Position numbers and translations under genes: made by a program. From Ralstonia sp. SET104 (GTDB lineage Bacteria > Pseudomonadota > Gammaproteobacteria > Burkholderiales > Burkholderiaceae), in contig NZ_BHVX01000001.1 of NCBI RefSeq assembly GCF_003851545.1, positions 496,001 to 560,000 on the forward strand: a DNA stretch of 64,000 nt, in the 5' to 3' direction. This document shows positions 42,522-51,421 of this stretch, in pieces. Position 1 is the stretch's first letter. Each line of letters begins with the position of its first letter. The notes below the pieces were generated by a model. The model ran no database searches, was not told the DNA's origin, and worked only from the letters and a program-made list of their open reading frames with translations.

Positions 42522-42665
42522 GCGCAGCACGACAGGCGGGTTTGGCGGTAAGGCGCGCTCACGAAATGCTGTAATTGGGCGCGTCGGCCAGGCTACCGCC
42601 GCCGCTATGATTCACGGCGCTGCCGCACCAACGGCAGCTGGGGGGCCGGCCGCGCCGCCGGGAAC

Positions 42666-42908
42666 TCAGCCGCCCAGAATGCGCCGCGCCGCGCGATCAC
42701 CCCACCACGCAGCCTCTTCAACGACCGAGTCGCCGGACAGATCCGCACGCGCGTAGTGGATCGGCCCGGCGCTCTCACGCAGGCGCGCAATGCCCGGCCG
42801 TGAGAGGAAGCCCGGTGTGGGAATTGCCATCGCGTGCCCGCGTAGCGTCAGGTCTGCGCAGCGGATCTGCGTGCGCAAGCGGATGCCATACACCGTAACG
42901 TGCGCGTC
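42666..42908 (-). pseudogene. C-terminal stub of an FAD-dependent (amine) oxidoreductase
   Basis: The frame ending at 42666 reads LRGHAMAIPTPGFLSRPGI, then GPIHYARADLSGDSVVEEAA and WWGDRAARRIL. This matches the closing segment of flavin amine-oxidase-like proteins (GHAM..P.PGF ... P..fAh.DlSG.s.fEEA..wG..AA..iL). The FAD-binding N-terminus is missing, and the frame runs into the end of the GGDEF gene. GTG 42893 has no ribosome site. Confidence 0.65.
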
Positions 42909-42942
42909 GCCCCGCGCGGTGGTGCGCCCGCACCGAACTGAT

Positions 42943-43989
42943 CTACACCGTCTGGCCGTCGCATATCACGCGATTGCGCCCCAACCGTTTGGCGGCAAGC
43001 AGTGCGGCATCGGCGCGCATGATGAGGTCCGTGGGGGTGCACAGGTCCAGGCCGGGCTTGCAACTCGCCAGGCCAAGGCTGATGGTGCAACGGATGGCGG
43101 CCTCCGGCGTGGCAATCTCCGAGGCCTCCACCGCGCTGCGCAGTCGCTCGGCGATGGTGGCGGCCTGCACGGTGGTCTTATCGGGCAGCACCACCAGGAA
43201 TTCTTCGCCGCCGTAGCGGCCCACCGTATCGATGGGGCGCGAATTCACCCGCAGCGTGCGTGCAATCTCAACCAATACCGCATCGCCCACGGGGTGGCCG
43301 TAGGTATCGTTCACGCGCTTGAAGTGGTCAACGTCCACCACCAGCAGTGAAAGCGGCTGCTCGTGCAGCGTTGCGTGGCCGCATTCGCGTGTGAGCAGTT
43401 CCATGGCAGCGCGCCGGTTCCAGATGCTCAGCATCGGGTCGGTCAGGCTCTCATGCCGCGCGACCTGCAGCTCGGTCAGGATGGACCGCTGCGTTTCACT
43501 CAGTTCGCGCTCGCGAAAACCCGATTCCACCCAACTGGCCAGATCGTCGAGTAATTTGCGCTCGGTCTGATCAAACGCGCGCGGCTTCTGGTCAATCACG
43601 CAGAGCGTGCCGACGGCGTAGCCCGCGAGGTTCTTGACGGGGCGCCCTGCATAGAAGCGGATGTGCGGCGCGCCGGTCACGAGCGGGTTGTCGGCAAAGC
43701 GCGGGTCGGCCATGGTGTCAGGAATGACCAGCATCTGGTCTGCGGCCACGGCATGGCCGCAGAATGAGATGTCGCGCGGGGTCTCACGCGCACCCAGGCC
43801 AACGCACGACTTGAACCACTGCCGCTGCGCGTCAATGAGCGACACCAGCACGATCGGCGCATCGAACACGCGCTTGGTCGTGCGCGTGACACGGTCAAAC
43901 AGTTCCTCATCCGGCGTGGACAGCAATAGCATGTCCTGCAGCGAGGCCAGACGTTCTGCTTCGTTATGTGGAATCGGGGCGGGTTTCAT
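42943..43989 (-). CDS. GAF-GGDEF diguanylate cyclase
   Basis: It has 348 residues from ATG 43989. A GAF domain (about 15-165: LFDRVTRTTKRVFDAPIVLVSLID, FCGHAVA, AGYAVGTLCVIDQKPR) precedes a GGDEF domain with an intact active site GRYGGEEF. An RxxD product-inhibition site (RPID) lies exactly five residues before it. It should make cyclic di-GMP under feedback control. No membrane helix, so it probably senses a soluble ligand. Relevant to the motility genes in the window. Confidence 0.93.
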   Translation of the reverse strand: MKPAPIPHNEAERLASLQDMLLLSTPDEELFDRVTRTTKRVFDAPIVLVSLIDAQRQWFKSCVGLGARETPRDISFCGHAVAADQMLVIPDTMADPRFADNPLVTGAPHIRFYAGRPVKNLAGYAVGTLCVIDQKPRAFDQTERKLLDDLASWVESGFRERELSETQRSILTELQVARHESLTDPMLSIWNRRAAMELLTRECGHATLHEQPLSLLVVDVDHFKRVNDTYGHPVGDAVLVEIARTLRVNSRPIDTVGRYGGEEFLVVLPDKTTVQAATIAERLRSAVEASEIATPEAAIRCTISLGLASCKPGLDLCTPTDLIMRADAALLAAKRLGRNRVICDGQTV

Positions 43990-44088
43990 GCGCAAGAGGG
44001 CGCCGGTCGGGCCGGCGCGCTTGAAACGGGCGAAAAAGATAAAGATAACTCACGCGCAGTAAGCTGCGGGGCAAGAACATACAACGAC

Positions 44089-45474
44089 TTAACGGCCGAC
44101 CATATTCTCCGGCCGCACCCACGCGTCGAACTGTTCTGGTGTGACATAGCCCAGCGCCAGGGCGGCTTCGCGCAGGCTCGTACCTTCCTTGTGCGCCTTC
44201 TTGGCGATCTGCGCTGACTTGTCGTAGCCGATGTGCGGGTTGAGCGCCGTCACCAGCATCAGCGAGCGCTGTACCAGCTCGTCGATGCGGCTGCGGTTGG
44301 GCTCGATGCCCGCGGCGCAGTGGTCGTTGAAGCTGCGCATGCCGTCGGCCAGCAGGCGCACGCTGTGCAGGAAGTTGTAGGCAATCATCGGGCGGAACAC
44401 GTTCAGTTCGAAGTTGCCCGACGCGCCGCCCATGTTGACGGCGACATCGTTGCCGAACACCTGCGCGCACAGCATCGTCACGGCTTCGCTCTGCGTGGGG
44501 TTGACCTTGCCCGGCATGATGGACGAGCCCGGCTCGTTCTCGGGGATGGCGATTTCGCCCAGGCCGCTGCGCGGGCCGCTGGCCAGCCAGCGGATGTCGT
44601 TGGCGATCTTGGTGAGACTGGCGGCCAGCGTTTTCAACGCGCCGTGCGCATGCACCAGGCCATCAGCCGAGGCCATGGTCTCGAACTTGTTCGGCGAGGT
44701 AATGAAAGGCAGGCCGGTCAGTTGGGCCAGCTCTGCGGCCACCTGTTCGGCGTATCCGGCCGGTGCGTTGAGGCCCGTGCCGACAGCCGTGCCGCCCAGT
44801 GCCAGCTCGCACAAGTGCGGCAGGGCGGCGTTGAGGTGCGTTTCGTTGTGCTGCAGTTGGGCAACGTAGCCGGAGAACTCCTGGCCGAGCGTGAGCGGCG
44901 TTGCATCTTGCAGATGCGTGCGGCCAATCTTGATGATGTCGTTGAAGTCCGACGCCTTCCTGGCGAGCGTTTCGCGCAAGGTGCGCAGCGAGGGCAGCAG
45001 ATGTTGCGTGATGGCTGTCACCGCAGCCACGTGCATCGCTGTGGGGAACACGTCGTTGGACGACTGGCTGCGGTTGACATCATCGTTCGGATGCACGAGA
45101 CGCGCTTCGCCGCGCTCGCCGCCGAGCAGTTCGCTGGCGCGGTTGGCGAGCACCTCGTTCATGTTCATGTTGGTCTGCGTGCCCGAACCCGTTTGCCAGA
45201 CCACCAGCGGGAATTCGTTCGGGTGTTTGCCGGCAATGACTTCGTCGGCCGCGCTCACAATGGCGTTGGCCTTGTCAGCGGGCAGCAGCCCGAGGCGATG
45301 GTTGACGGCGGCGCTGGCACGTTTGATGCGCGCGAGCGCGTCGATCAACTCGCGCGGCATGCGGTCTCCGGCAATGTCGAAGTTCTGCAGCGAGCGTTGC
45401 GTTTGCGCACCCCACAGGTGATCGGCAGGGACTTCAATGGGGCCAAAGGTGTCGCGTTCAGTACGGGTGGTCAT
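44089..45474 (-). CDS. fumC: Class II fumarate hydratase
   Basis: Iron-independent fumarase of the citric acid cycle. It has 461 residues from ATG 45474 ([22 protein letters not shown]); the open frame continues upstream without signals. The superfamily signature [13 protein letters not shown], substrate site [12 protein letters not shown] and [19 protein letters not shown] are intact. No Shine-Dalgarno sequence is obvious. Confidence 0.96.
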   Translation of the reverse strand: MTTRTERDTFGPIEVPADHLWGAQTQRSLQNFDIAGDRMPRELIDALARIKRASAAVNHRLGLLPADKANAIVSAADEVIAGKHPNEFPLVVWQTGSGTQTNMNMNEVLANRASELLGGERGEARLVHPNDDVNRSQSSNDVFPTAMHVAAVTAITQHLLPSLRTLRETLARKASDFNDIIKIGRTHLQDATPLTLGQEFSGYVAQLQHNETHLNAALPHLCELALGGTAVGTGLNAPAGYAEQVAAELAQLTGLPFITSPNKFETMASADGLVHAHGALKTLAASLTKIANDIRWLASGPRSGLGEIAIPENEPGSSIMPGKVNPTQSEAVTMLCAQVFGNDVAVNMGGASGNFELNVFRPMIAYNFLHSVRLLADGMRSFNDHCAAGIEPNRSRIDELVQRSLMLVTALNPHIGYDKSAQIAKKAHKEGTSLREAALALGYVTPEQFDAWVRPENMVGR

Positions 45475-45670
45475 GGCAGAAAGAAGGGCGCGAGGTGACT
45501 GGGACGAACACTCCAGTATAGGCAGAGCCCAGTGCCCATGCTGGCGATAGGGCAGATGGGGGAGCGCACGGTTTTGCCGGGTACACCGTTTGCGGGCCCA
45601 GGCCAGGCACGCCACAATGACGGCTCCGCCGCGCGCTCTGCCGTTTTTGCCGCCCCCGCCCTATCGCCCT

Positions 45671-47113
45671 ATGTCCACCACGCATTCCGCTTCCCTCGAC
45701 AAGTCGCTTCAGCCGCTGCTCTGGCTGGTGGCGATGGGTCTGTTCATGCAGACGCTCGATTCCACCATCGTCAACACGGCGTTGCCGGCCATGGCGCGCA
45801 GCCTGTCGGAAAGCCCGCTGAAGATGCAGTCGGTCATCATCGCCTACACGTTGACGACTGCCATGCTGATGCCTGCCTCCGGCTGGCTGGCCGATCGCTT
45901 TGGCACGCGCAAGATGTTTTTTGCAGCCATCTTCCTGTTCACCATCGGCTCGTTGCTGTGCGCAGAATCACGCAGCCTCGACATGCTGATCATCTCGCGC
46001 GTGGTGCAGGGTGTGGGTGGCGCGCTGCTGATGCCGGTGGGGCGGCTGACGGTGCTGCGCGTGGTGCCGCGCGAGCAGTTTCTGCCGGCCATGAGTTTTG
46101 TCACCATCCCGGGGCTGATCGGCCCGCTGATCGGCCCGACGCTGGGTGGCTGGCTGGTGCAGGCGGTGTCGTGGCACTGGATCTTCCTGATCAACATTCC
46201 TGTGGGTGTGATCGGCGCGCTGGTCACACTCAAGGTGATGCCCGATGTGCGCGCGGAGGAAGACGCCCGCTTCGACTGGTCGGGCTATCTGATGCTGGCC
46301 TTTGGCATGGCGGCAGTGTCGTTCTCCCTTGATGGTTTGTCCGAACTGGGCTTTCAGCATGCAACGGTGCTGGTGCTGCTGATCTTCGGGCTGGCAGCGC
46401 TCACTGCGTACTGGCTGCACGCGGGGCGCGTGAATGAGCGCGGATCGGGGCCGCTGTTTCCGCGTTCGCTGTTCGGTATTCCGAGTTTTTCGATTGGTGT
46501 GCTGGGCAACCTGTTTGCGCGCATCGGCAGCGGCGGCATGCCGTTCCTGATCCCGCTGCTGTTGCAGGTGAGCCTGGGGTATACGCCGCTGCAGGCCGGG
46601 CTGATGATGGTGCCAGTGGCCGCTGCCGGCATGGCTGCCAAGCCGCTGGGCACGTGGGCCATCAAGCGCTACGGCTATCGCCGCATGCTGTCTGCCAACA
46701 CGGTGATGGTCGGGCTGATGATGGCCAGCTTTGCCGTGATGACGCCTGATCGCCCGCTGTGGCTGCGCATCGTGCAGTTGGCGCTGTTCGGCACCTTCAA
46801 CTCGATGCAGTTCACGGCCATGAACACGCTCACGCTCAAAGACCTGACCGGCCCGCTGGCCAGCGCGGGCAACAGCATGCTCTCCATGGTGATGATGCTG
46901 TCGATGAGCCTGGGCGTGGCTGCGGCCGGGGCGTTGCTCACCGGCTTTACCGACTTTACCGCCGGGCCGGAAGGGCGCGACACGCTGGCGGCGTTCCACA
47001 AGACCTTCGTCTGCGTGGGCGTGATGACCTGCGCGGCGGCGTGGATCTTCGCGCAGCTCTCGCGCTTCGAGTCAACGCAGGTGATCAAACGGCCCGAGAT
47101 GGAAGTGCATTGA
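45671..47113 (+). CDS. MFS transporter, DHA2 type (paralogue)
   Basis: It has 480 residues from ATG 45671. LDSTIVNTALPAMARSLSES, RVVQGVGGALLMPVGRLTVLR, LIGPTLGGWLVQAVSWHWIFL and the MQFTAMNTLTLKDL stretch align with the transporter at 33705, so the two are paralogues. About 14 helices. No divergent regulator here; it diverges from fumC with about 200 bp between and converges on the helicase gene. Confidence 0.93.
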   Translation: MSTTHSASLDKSLQPLLWLVAMGLFMQTLDSTIVNTALPAMARSLSESPLKMQSVIIAYTLTTAMLMPASGWLADRFGTRKMFFAAIFLFTIGSLLCAESRSLDMLIISRVVQGVGGALLMPVGRLTVLRVVPREQFLPAMSFVTIPGLIGPLIGPTLGGWLVQAVSWHWIFLINIPVGVIGALVTLKVMPDVRAEEDARFDWSGYLMLAFGMAAVSFSLDGLSELGFQHATVLVLLIFGLAALTAYWLHAGRVNERGSGPLFPRSLFGIPSFSIGVLGNLFARIGSGGMPFLIPLLLQVSLGYTPLQAGLMMVPVAAAGMAAKPLGTWAIKRYGYRRMLSANTVMVGLMMASFAVMTPDRPLWLRIVQLALFGTFNSMQFTAMNTLTLKDLTGPLASAGNSMLSMVMMLSMSLGVAAAGALLTGFTDFTAGPEGRDTLAAFHKTFVCVGVMTCAAAWIFAQLSRFESTQVIKRPEMEVH

Positions 47114-47123
47114 CTGCGCTCGG

Positions 47124-49274
47124 CTACTTCTTCCAGTAGCCACGCATCTTCTTGCTGAGGTCGACCTTGGCTGCCGAGCGCGCTTCTGCCGCCGGGTCTG
47201 CGCCGGGCACTGGTGTTGGCCATGCGCAGGCCTCGAACAGCGGCAGCAACGCAGGCGGAATAAAACGCGTGCGCGATGCATAGATGTGCCGATCGCCATT
47301 GGGCGTTTGCTGCGTAACGTAGAACCGCTGTGGTACGAGGATGTCCAGATGCTCGCGAGCGCGCGTCATCGCCACGTAAAGCAAGCGGCGCTCTTCCTCC
47401 AGCTCGTCATGCGAGCCGGCACCCAGGTCGGCCGGCATGCAGCCATCCACGGCGTTGAGCACATACACCGCCTTCCACTCCTGGCCTTTCGATGAATGAA
47501 TGGTGGACAGGATCAGATAGTCCTCATCGCGGTACGGGTCGCCCGATTCATCACTGGTCAGCTCGGGCGGGTCGAGCGTCATTTCTGTCAGGAAGCGCTC
47601 GCGCGTGGCATAGGTGGCGGCCATGCGGGCAAGCTGCTCCAGATCACCCTGGCGCACGGCAGCATCGTCGTGCAGGCGTTCCATGTGCGGCATGTACCAG
47701 GCGCCGACGGCTTCGAGTTCGCCGGCCCATTCCAGGCTGTCTTTGGGTATGCGCAGCGTCTGCATCAGCGTCATCAGCGTGGCCCAGTCACCCGCCAGGC
47801 GTGCGGGCGGCTCGTAAGCGAGCAGCGCGGCAATCGGGTCCGCCGCCTCGGCCATTGCGTCAAGCACGCGTGCGGCGGTGGCGGGGCCTGCGCCCGGCAG
47901 CAGTTGGATCACGCGAAACCCGGCGATGCGGTTGCGCGGGTTCTCGGCCCAGCGCAGCACCGAGAGCACGTCCTTCACGTGCGCGGCTTCCAGAAACTTC
48001 AGACCGCCGTATTTCACAAACGGGATGTTGCGGCGGGTGAGTTCGATTTCCAGCGGCGCGCTGTGGCTCGCCGTGCGAAACAGCACCGCTTGCGATTTCA
48101 ACGCCAACCCGCCTTCACGCTGATGCAGCACCTGTTCGGCCACGCAGCGCGCCTGCTCGGCTTCGTCGCGTACCGAGATCAGGCGCGGGCGATGCGTCGA
48201 TGTCCGATCCGTCCACAGCGTCTTGGCGAAGCGCTCGGTGGCAAAGCGCATCACGCCGTTGGACGCATCCAGGATCGGCTGTGTCGAGCGGTAATTGCGC
48301 TCCAGCAGCACCGTGTGTGCCGGGCGGGAAAAATGGCGCGGAAAGTCGAGGATGTTGCGCACCGTCGCCGCACGAAACGCGTAGATCGACTGCGCATCGT
48401 CGCCCACCACCGTTACGCCGCGGCCATCCGGGCGCAGCGCACGCAGGATGGACGATTGCAGCCGGTTCGTGTCCTGATATTCGTCGACGAGGATGTGGTC
48501 GAAGCGCGCGCCGATCTCGGCCACCAGCTCGGTGTCGGACACCATCGCGTGCCAGTAGAGCAGCAGGTCGTCGTAGTCGAGCACGTGCTGCGCCTGCTTG
48601 GCTTCGGTATATGCGTCGAACAGCGTGCGCAACTGCGCTTCCCACATCGCGCACCACGGGAAGTGGTGCTTGAGCACGGCGTTCAGTGGGCTTTCGGCGT
48701 TGATGGCGCGCGAGTAGATTGCGATGCACGTCTGCTTGAGCGGAAAACGTCGTTCTTTGGTCGACAGGTTCAGTTCGTGGCGCACGACGTTGAGCAGGTC
48801 GGCTGAATCGCTGCGGTCGTGGATGGTGAAATCGGGCGCGAGGCCGACGCGCTCGGCGTACTCGCGCAAGAGCCGCGCGCCGATACCGTGGAAGGTGCCG
48901 GCCCAGGGCAGGGTGGTTTTGTACGACGTGCCAGCGCAATTCAGCGCGCTGTTTGTTCGCGCGCCCTGCATGGCACGCGCCAGCAGGTGGCCGGCGCGGT
49001 TGGACAACTCACTCGCCGCCCGGCGCGAGAACGTCAGCAGCAGAATGCGTTGCGGATCAGCCCCGTTGGCCACCAGATGCGCGACGCGCCAGCCCAGCGT
49101 GTGCGTTTTGCCTGACCCAGCACCGGCCAGCACGAGTAGCGGGCCGGTTTGCGCCGCATCTGCCCCCGAAATGCCGAACTCAACCGCCTGGCGTTGCTGG
49201 TCGTTCAGTTGTGCCAGGTAATCCGGGGTAACCGGATCATTGGCGATGTCTGGGTTGGGAGAAGCGGAGAGCAC
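47124..49274 (-). CDS. UvrD/Rep-type superfamily 1 helicase, LexA-controlled
   Basis: ATP-dependent 3'-5' DNA helicase, 716 residues from GTG 49274. Motif I is VLAGAGSGKTHTL, Ia LLLTFSRRAASEL, II LVDEYQDTN, III VVGDDAQSIYAFRAA, IV ERNYRST, V STIHSSKGQEWKAV, VI RLLYVAMTRAREH. The C-terminus is short and basic. A perfect SOS box lies 23 bp upstream of the start, so it is probably induced by DNA damage, as uvrD is in E. coli. Confidence 0.94.
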   Translation of the reverse strand: MLSASPNPDIANDPVTPDYLAQLNDQQRQAVEFGISGADAAQTGPLLVLAGAGSGKTHTLGWRVAHLVANGADPQRILLLTFSRRAASELSNRAGHLLARAMQGARTNSALNCAGTSYKTTLPWAGTFHGIGARLLREYAERVGLAPDFTIHDRSDSADLLNVVRHELNLSTKERRFPLKQTCIAIYSRAINAESPLNAVLKHHFPWCAMWEAQLRTLFDAYTEAKQAQHVLDYDDLLLYWHAMVSDTELVAEIGARFDHILVDEYQDTNRLQSSILRALRPDGRGVTVVGDDAQSIYAFRAATVRNILDFPRHFSRPAHTVLLERNYRSTQPILDASNGVMRFATERFAKTLWTDRTSTHRPRLISVRDEAEQARCVAEQVLHQREGGLALKSQAVLFRTASHSAPLEIELTRRNIPFVKYGGLKFLEAAHVKDVLSVLRWAENPRNRIAGFRVIQLLPGAGPATAARVLDAMAEAADPIAALLAYEPPARLAGDWATLMTLMQTLRIPKDSLEWAGELEAVGAWYMPHMERLHDDAAVRQGDLEQLARMAATYATRERFLTEMTLDPPELTSDESGDPYRDEDYLILSTIHSSKGQEWKAVYVLNAVDGCMPADLGAGSHDELEEERRLLYVAMTRAREHLDILVPQRFYVTQQTPNGDRHIYASRTRFIPPALLPLFEACAWPTPVPGADPAAEARSAAKVDLSKKMRGYWKK

Positions 49275-49296
49275 GGCAGGGCGTCACAAAAAATAA

Positions 49297-49312
49297 CTGT
49301 ATAAATATACAG
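49297..49312. promoter_or_regulatory. LexA (SOS) box upstream of the helicase
   Basis: CTGTATAAATATACAG, a full CTGT-N8-ACAG palindrome with an AT-only centre, 23 bp before the helicase start. It agrees with the enterobacterial/betaproteobacterial LexA consensus. Confidence 0.85.
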
Positions 49313-49365
49313 CACTGCGTTGCCTGCCCGGGGAACGTGAGCAAGGTGGATGACGAACCCCGCGA

Positions 49366-49683
49366 TCAGATCCCGTCCCGCAGCTTCTTCGCAAAGTCCT
49401 GGGGCGAGGACCGCTGGTTGATGGCATCCACCAGATCCGCCAGGAACCAGGGCAGCACGAGTTGCGTGCCCGGATCGCTCAAACCGACGCGCAGCCTGTT
49501 CGTGGATGCGGTTTCGGTGGGGTGGGTCTGCTGAGCGGGCACAGGGGGCTGGCTGTGGGCGAGCATCCCTTGCAGGTCCTGATCGGTGAAGGTGAAGGTT
49601 GACGTGGTCAGGGCCGAGGCGGTCATGGCTGCCGACATCAAGGTCGACGCCACGACAAGGTGCTTGAGGGTGTTGGCAGGCAT
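49366..49683 (-). CDS. Small exported protein, possibly DUF1439-like
   Basis: It has 105 residues from ATG 49683, the second of two adjacent ATGs, 5 nt after GGAGG. A signal peptide ends SAAMTASAL. The mature part has FTFTDQDLQGMLAHSQPPVP, then NRLRVGLSDPGTQLVLPWFL. The strand pattern recalls the beginning of DUF1439 (YceB-like) proteins, but it is short and the resemblance is weak. Confidence 0.6.
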   Translation of the reverse strand: MPANTLKHLVVASTLMSAAMTASALTTSTFTFTDQDLQGMLAHSQPPVPAQQTHPTETASTNRLRVGLSDPGTQLVLPWFLADLVDAINQRSSPQDFAKKLRDGI

Positions 49684-49838
49684 CATGGCCTCCAGAACAA
49701 AACGGTTGGATGATCGTTGGATGCGTGGGCGGCCGGCGCGCAGCGCGGTGGCCGGCAGCAATGACCCTCCTTCCGATCACAGCGGCGGCTTAGGGTTCCG
49801 TTTCTCTCAGGAAAGCCTAAATATCGCGCGCAACTCGG

Positions 49839-50171
49839 TCAGCTGGCCTGCGGCTGCAGGGCGATCACGGCCATCCCCGCCAACGCGATGGCCGCGCCGC
49901 CGATGTCCCAGCGCGTGAGCGTAACGCCGTCGACCAAGCGCAGCCATACCAGCGCCACGGCGATGTAGACGCCGCCATACGCGGCATAGGTGCGCCCGGC
50001 AGCAGCCGGATGCAGCGTCAGCAGCCACGCAAACAGCGCCAGCGAGGCCGCTGCCGGCAGCAACAGCCAGATCGGTTTGCCTTGCCGCAGCACGAGCCAC
50101 GGCAGGTAGCAACCGACGATTTCTGCCACGGCGGTGACGGCAAACAGCATGGCAACACGAAGCAGTTCCAA
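49839..50171 (-). CDS. YnfA/UPF0060 small multidrug-resistance-like membrane protein
   Basis: It has 110 residues with four hydrophobic helices. The family signature is clear: [42 protein letters not shown] and a final helix. A TTG at 50171 preceded by GGGG gives the normal family length; ATG 50147 or TTG 50192 are alternatives. YnfA proteins belong to the drug/metabolite transporter superfamily. Confidence 0.85.
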   Translation of the reverse strand: MELLRVAMLFAVTAVAEIVGCYLPWLVLRQGKPIWLLLPAAASLALFAWLLTLHPAAAGRTYAAYGGVYIAVALVWLRLVDGVTLTRWDIGGAAIALAGMAVIALQPQAS

Positions 50172-50320
50172 AGCGGGCCCCAGTGCAATCAAAACGCAAA
50201 CCGCACGGATTGTGACCGATGAAACGTGCGCGCAGTGGATTCAGGCTGCAATGGACTGAACTCACCACACCGAGGACACAATGCTCGAACTTCGCCCGAC
50301 CTGCGAACACTGCACAAGGG

Positions 50321-51337
50321 CTAGTGCGGAGCCGGCGCTGGCAACACCGGCGTGACCTTGTACCCGCGTGCCGCCAGCAGCGCGGGAATCCCTTCAGGCC
50401 CGATCATGTGCAGCGCGCCAACCGCGCCAAACACGCGCTGGCCACTGGCGTGCACGCGTGCAATGTTCTCGGCCATGGCACGATTGCGGTTCGTCACCAG
50501 GCGTTGGAAGGCACGCTTATCCGATGCCGTTTTCATGCAATCGCACCACTGTGGGTAGTGCTCCAGCGTACTGATGTCGCTGTCGGCCCAGGCGTTGGCG
50601 AGTGTGAGCGTCTGCGTGCGCGCCTCGCCGGATTCAATCGCATCCAGCACGGTATCGAACTGCTGCACGACTTCGTTCTTCGGCACGATCTCATTGAGCA
50701 CGCGCACCTGCTGCGCCAGCGTTTCGAGCGGCACGATGGGCAGATGCATGCTCTTGGCGTAGGTCGTGAGGAACAGGTCGATGCCGAAATCGGGATAGAG
50801 CCCGTCGGTGCGCACGCCCAGGACGGCCAGCGAGGCCAACTGCATGGTCGGCTGGAACTTGCGGATCTGCGTGAGTGCCGTGTCAGGCAGACAGGCCGCA
50901 GAGAGCAGCTTGTTGAGGCGCTCACCGCGCCGGCCGGTCATCAGGCGGCGGTCTTCGCTGGTGTTGGGCGCGGTGAGCGGCTTGCGGTTGGTGTCTGTGT
51001 CGAGCAGGTCGAGTTCGAGCGCGATGCTGTCAACCTGCCCAAGCGCATTGCGCACGGCGGGGCCGGGCAGCATCCAGTCGGCCCGCGCGACGTGGATCGT
51101 GCCGTAGAGCCACGATGTATGGCCTTTTTTTTCGATGCGCCAGAGCAGGCCGTGGTCGGTTGCGCGTTGGGCGGCAGCGGCCCAGCCGTCCTTGGGGATG
51201 AAGCTGGCAGCCGGGGGCGGGCAGTTCGTGGTTGGTGTCTGTGCAGCCGTCGGCTCTTGCGCGACAGCGGCGTCGATGCCCGCCAACAGGCAGAGCGCGG
51301 CCGTGAGCGTGCGCCACATGGTGCGATTGCGTGCCAT
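50321..51337 (-). CDS. TraB/GumN family protein, exported
   Basis: It has 338 residues from ATG 51337, GGGGAG 8 nt upstream. A signal peptide ends IDAAVAQ. The family core has GLLWRIEKKGHTSWLYGTIH, where GTxH is the putative metal/protease motif, then FQPTMQLASLAVL, YPDFGIDLFLTTYAK and the closing NRNRAMAENIARV and VFGAVGALHMIGPEGIPALL, whose GxxH motif is also intact. Thought to be metalloprotease-like (Tiki-related). Substrate unknown. Confidence 0.9.
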   Translation of the reverse strand: MARNRTMWRTLTAALCLLAGIDAAVAQEPTAAQTPTTNCPPPAASFIPKDGWAAAAQRATDHGLLWRIEKKGHTSWLYGTIHVARADWMLPGPAVRNALGQVDSIALELDLLDTDTNRKPLTAPNTSEDRRLMTGRRGERLNKLLSAACLPDTALTQIRKFQPTMQLASLAVLGVRTDGLYPDFGIDLFLTTYAKSMHLPIVPLETLAQQVRVLNEIVPKNEVVQQFDTVLDAIESGEARTQTLTLANAWADSDISTLEHYPQWCDCMKTASDKRAFQRLVTNRNRAMAENIARVHASGQRVFGAVGALHMIGPEGIPALLAARGYKVTPVLPAPAPH

Positions 51338-51421
51338 TTGGCCGCTCCCCGAAATGTTGTTGTGGTCGTTCGTACAGTGTAGCGAGCGCGGGTTATCGCG
51401 CAATCGACGGGCGGCGCGCGC

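Noticed and set aside
47496-48806. 436-codon plus-strand frame opposite the helicase
   Set aside because: Antisense shadow of the UvrD-like gene, whose seven helicase motifs are intact.
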